From Balneolales bacterium (lineage in GTDB: Bacteria; Bacteroidota; Rhodothermia; Balneolales; Natronogracilivirgulaceae): a stretch of 14,334 nt of DNA. Both the position numbers and the translations under genes were made by a program. How positions within the stretch are numbered: position 1 is the stretch's first letter; every line of letters starts with the position of its first letter. This document shows, piece after piece, positions 12,164 to 14,334 of the stretch. Below the pieces are notes generated by a model, which was given only the letters and a program-made list of their open reading frames with translations, made no database searches and was not told the DNA's origin. Location of the stretch: positions 1 to 14,334 of the forward strand of contig SKIC01000291.1 of NCBI GenBank assembly GCA_007116685.1, given 5' to 3'.

Positions 12164-14334
12164 TTATTCTGCTACTGCAATCGCCTCTTGCTCTTTTGGC
12201 CGTAATTGAGGCACTCTTTCTCTAATCCATTCTAAAGCTGTGTTAACACTAATGTAGATTACAGGAATCAAGAAAAGAGTAATCAAGGTTGATGCGGTTA
12301 GTCCGCCAATTACAACCCGTGCCAGTGCTGCTTGAATTTCCCCTCCGGTTCCAATGCCGAAAGACAATGGCAGTAGGCCAAGTATAGTTGTGAGGGTAGT
12401 CATTAAAATAGGACGAAGTCTAAGTTTTGCCGCTTCAACTACTGCCTGGAAAACAGGTAGGTTTTCTTCACGGCGCATCAAGTTGATATAATCCACCAAT
12501 ACAATGGCATTATTTACCACTATACCTATGAGCATCACTGCCCCCATCAGGCTTTGAATATTGAAAGTAGTGTTGGTTAGCAACATGACCGGAACAATTC
12601 CAATAAGAGCAACAGGAACTGAAAACATCACTATCAATGGGTCAATAAACCGCTCGAACTGAGCTGCCATTACCATATAAATGAGAATCAAAGCCATGAT
12701 AATTGCCATGGTAAAATCGCGTTGTGCTCTTTGTTGTTCTTCATATTCACCACCGTAGAAAATACTAAAGCCATCCGGAAGTGGAACATCAGCCAATTCC
12801 GTTCGGATTCTGTTTACAGCATCACCAAGAGCCACTCCACTTTCCAGATTTGCAGTGATGTATGTTACGCGCTGCCCATCAACTCGCTGAATACCCGTTG
12901 GGCCACGGCCTCTTTCCTGAGTAACAATAGAACTTACCGGAACAACTTCACCATCTGCAGATCTCACGGAAATATTATCCAAATCCATAGTACTCATGCG
13001 GTCTTCAGGTCTGAATCTCACTGAAATTGGAAACTCATCACCTTGCACCCGAAACATACCTGCACGACTTCCACCTACACTGGTTTGAATAGCCTGAGCA
13101 ACATCCCGAACACCGAGACCTAATTTAGAGATGCGTTCTCTATCGAAAAACACATTTTGCTCAGGTCGACCTTCTCTTCGGCTGCTTCTTACATCCGAAA
13201 CACCCGCAAGAGTTTCTATTCTGTTAGAAATATCCTCGGCAACTGATTCGGCTAATTCAAGATCATAACCACGTAATTGTATTTGTACCGCTTCGCCGTC
13301 ACCACCACTACTAAACACCCGGCGCATTACCCAAAGTCCGGATCTTGCCCAAACGCGAACTTCCATACCCGGAACCGCACCCCGAAGTTGCTCACGAATT
13401 TGATCCGCAAGCACATGTGATGGCGTTTTTCTGTCTTCAGGACTATATAAAGTCAAATCGATGCGGGCGCTGCTATTCCGCACATCACGAGTAATGTATT
13501 GAACTTCATCTTTCGGGATGATTCTATTCACAATAGCATCCAACTCCATCAGATACTCATACATCACGGCAATGTTTGTACCCCCATCCATATTTATACG
13601 GATTTGGATTTCATCAGCATCGGTTTCGGGAGTTAATTCAAATGGGATATTCGGGGCATACCACATCGCACCACCCATTAAGACAAGAGCGGTTAGTGCC
13701 ACCCATTTTTTTTGATTTAGCGCTTTTTCTAAAACCCTGCTGTAGGCATTTTCAAAACTCTCAAATGCTTTCTGCCAACGTGGTTTTTTATCAGGATCTG
13801 GATTGTCCGGCGTAATCGTTAAAAACTTGCTGGCCAGCATGGGTACCAGTGTGAGGGCTACTAATAAGGAACAGAGCAAAGAAAACACTACCACCAAAGC
13901 GAGTTCCTGAAATAATGCACCGGTGATGGTCTGCATGAAAAGGACGGGTAGAAAAATTACCGAAGTTGTAAGCGTTGCAGCAATAATGGCACCTGTCACT
14001 TGCTTAGTACCAATTAATGCTGAGTCCGTTTGTGATTTACCCTTTTGCCGTTGCCTCACAATATTTTCAAGCACAACGATGGCATTATCCACAATCAAGC
14101 CTACTCCCAAAGCGAGTCCACCAAAAGACATTTGATTGAGGGTAAGACCATTAAAATACAGCAATCCAAAAGTGGCAATAATAGAAATAGGAATCGCGAT
14201 ACCAATAATCATGGTTGAAGACCCATTTCTCAGGAAGGCAAAAAGAACGATTATGGCAAGAATACCACCCCAAATAGCTGCATTCTTTACATTATTGATG
14301 GAATCTTCGATAAAAATACTTTGATCAGTAATTA
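12164..14334 (-). CDS. RND efflux transporter inner-membrane subunit, C-terminal two thirds (5' end beyond window)
   Basis: The frame is open to the right window edge, giving 722 residues of an expected ~1040. The ATG at 14212 is internal, because the 40 residues before it (DQSIFIEDSI, LAIIVLFAFLRNGSST) are standard family sequence. The protein is a proton-driven AcrB/HAE-type pump that normally works with a periplasmic adaptor and an outer-membrane channel; these would lie upstream, outside the window. Visible are TM3-TM6, including GLALGVGLIVDNAIVVLENI, a large periplasmic porter/docking region, and TM7-TM12 with VVNNAIVLVDYIN and LRPILMTTLTTILGLLPLSFG. The proton-relay positions differ from AcrB: VDN instead of VDD at Asp407/408, and Asn instead of Lys940. 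This pattern is known in SwrC-like RND proteins. The substrate cannot be inferred. A terminator follows 15 nt after the stop. Confidence 0.93.
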   Translation of the reverse strand, partial: ITDQSIFIEDSINNVKNAAIWGGILAIIVLFAFLRNGSSTMIIGIAIPISIIATFGLLYFNGLTLNQMSFGGLALGVGLIVDNAIVVLENIVRQRQKGKSQTDSALIGTKQVTGAIIAATLTTSVIFLPVLFMQTITGALFQELALVVVFSLLCSLLVALTLVPMLASKFLTITPDNPDPDKKPRWQKAFESFENAYSRVLEKALNQKKWVALTALVLMGGAMWYAPNIPFELTPETDADEIQIRINMDGGTNIAVMYEYLMELDAIVNRIIPKDEVQYITRDVRNSSARIDLTLYSPEDRKTPSHVLADQIREQLRGAVPGMEVRVWARSGLWVMRRVFSSGGDGEAVQIQLRGYDLELAESVAEDISNRIETLAGVSDVRSSRREGRPEQNVFFDRERISKLGLGVRDVAQAIQTSVGGSRAGMFRVQGDEFPISVRFRPEDRMSTMDLDNISVRSADGEVVPVSSIVTQERGRGPTGIQRVDGQRVTYITANLESGVALGDAVNRIRTELADVPLPDGFSIFYGGEYEEQQRAQRDFTMAIIMALILIYMVMAAQFERFIDPLIVMFSVPVALIGIVPVMLLTNTTFNIQSLMGAVMLIGIVVNNAIVLVDYINLMRREENLPVFQAVVEAAKLRLRPILMTTLTTILGLLPLSFGIGTGGEIQAALARVVIGGLTASTLITLFLIPVIYISVNTALEWIRERVPQLRPKEQEAIAVAE

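Noticed and set aside
14210..14212. ATG at 14212 as the true start of the RND gene
   Set aside because: The 40 in-frame residues upstream are conserved RND sequence (DQSIFIEDSI ... FLRNGSST), so the gene continues beyond the window.
12722..14324. Several plus-strand open frames opposite the RND gene
   Set aside because: They are shadows of the long RND coding frame. Their translations show no domain character.
1..14334. CRISPR arrays, insertion sequences, integrases, direct repeats or phage genes
   Set aside because: None seen. The genes are ordinary chromosomal ones with consistent base composition.

Overview
The window reads as chromosomal DNA of a Gram-negative bacterium of the Bacteroidota/Balneolota/Rhodothermota group. 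This is inference. It rests on the Bacteroidota style of the trigger factor, ClpP and histidine kinase, one TAnnTTTG-type promoter candidate, a domain resembling the type IX secretion proteins GldJ/GldK, moderate to low GC, and mostly absent Shine-Dalgarno sequences. Nearly everything lies on the minus strand; only the sigma-factor gene is on the plus strand.

From low to high coordinates: (1) 1-1417 is an exported protein, cut by the window edge, with an N-terminal beta-rich part and a C-terminal SUMF1/GldK-like domain. It is preceded in transcription by a secreted protein of unknown function (1649-2530). (2) 2745-3320 encodes an ECF sigma factor resembling the SigR/SigH type, with no anti-sigma gene beside it. 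(3) 3325-7934 (minus) holds the protein-quality genes tig-clpP-clpX, an intrinsic terminator, and a membrane histidine kinase. (4) 8010-8092 is tRNA-Leu(UAG). (5) 8141-12059 is a compact four-gene TroABCD-like metal ABC transporter operon with overlapping genes. Its first permease carries a fused DtxR/MntR-like domain, and a 16-bp near-palindrome resembling a DtxR-family operator lies just upstream of the operon. (6) 12164-14334 is the C-terminal two thirds of an RND efflux pump inner-membrane subunit, closed by an intrinsic terminator.

Trigger factor receives nascent chains, and ClpX unfolds and feeds substrates to ClpP, so tig-clpP-clpX is a conventional folding and proteolysis cluster. This ClpP is unusual in having Asn where the catalytic triad normally has Asp. 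In the metal operon, the lipoprotein TroA captures the metal, TroC and TroD form the channel and TroB powers it. Treponema-type operons have a separate TroR repressor gene after troD; here a DtxR-like module is fused to TroC instead. The most unusual idea in the window is that this module either gates transport or acts as a membrane-tethered regulator of its own operon.

No CRISPR array, insertion sequence, phage gene or plasmid origin was seen. No gene-free stretch exceeds 300 bases; the largest gaps are 1418-1648 and 2531-2744.
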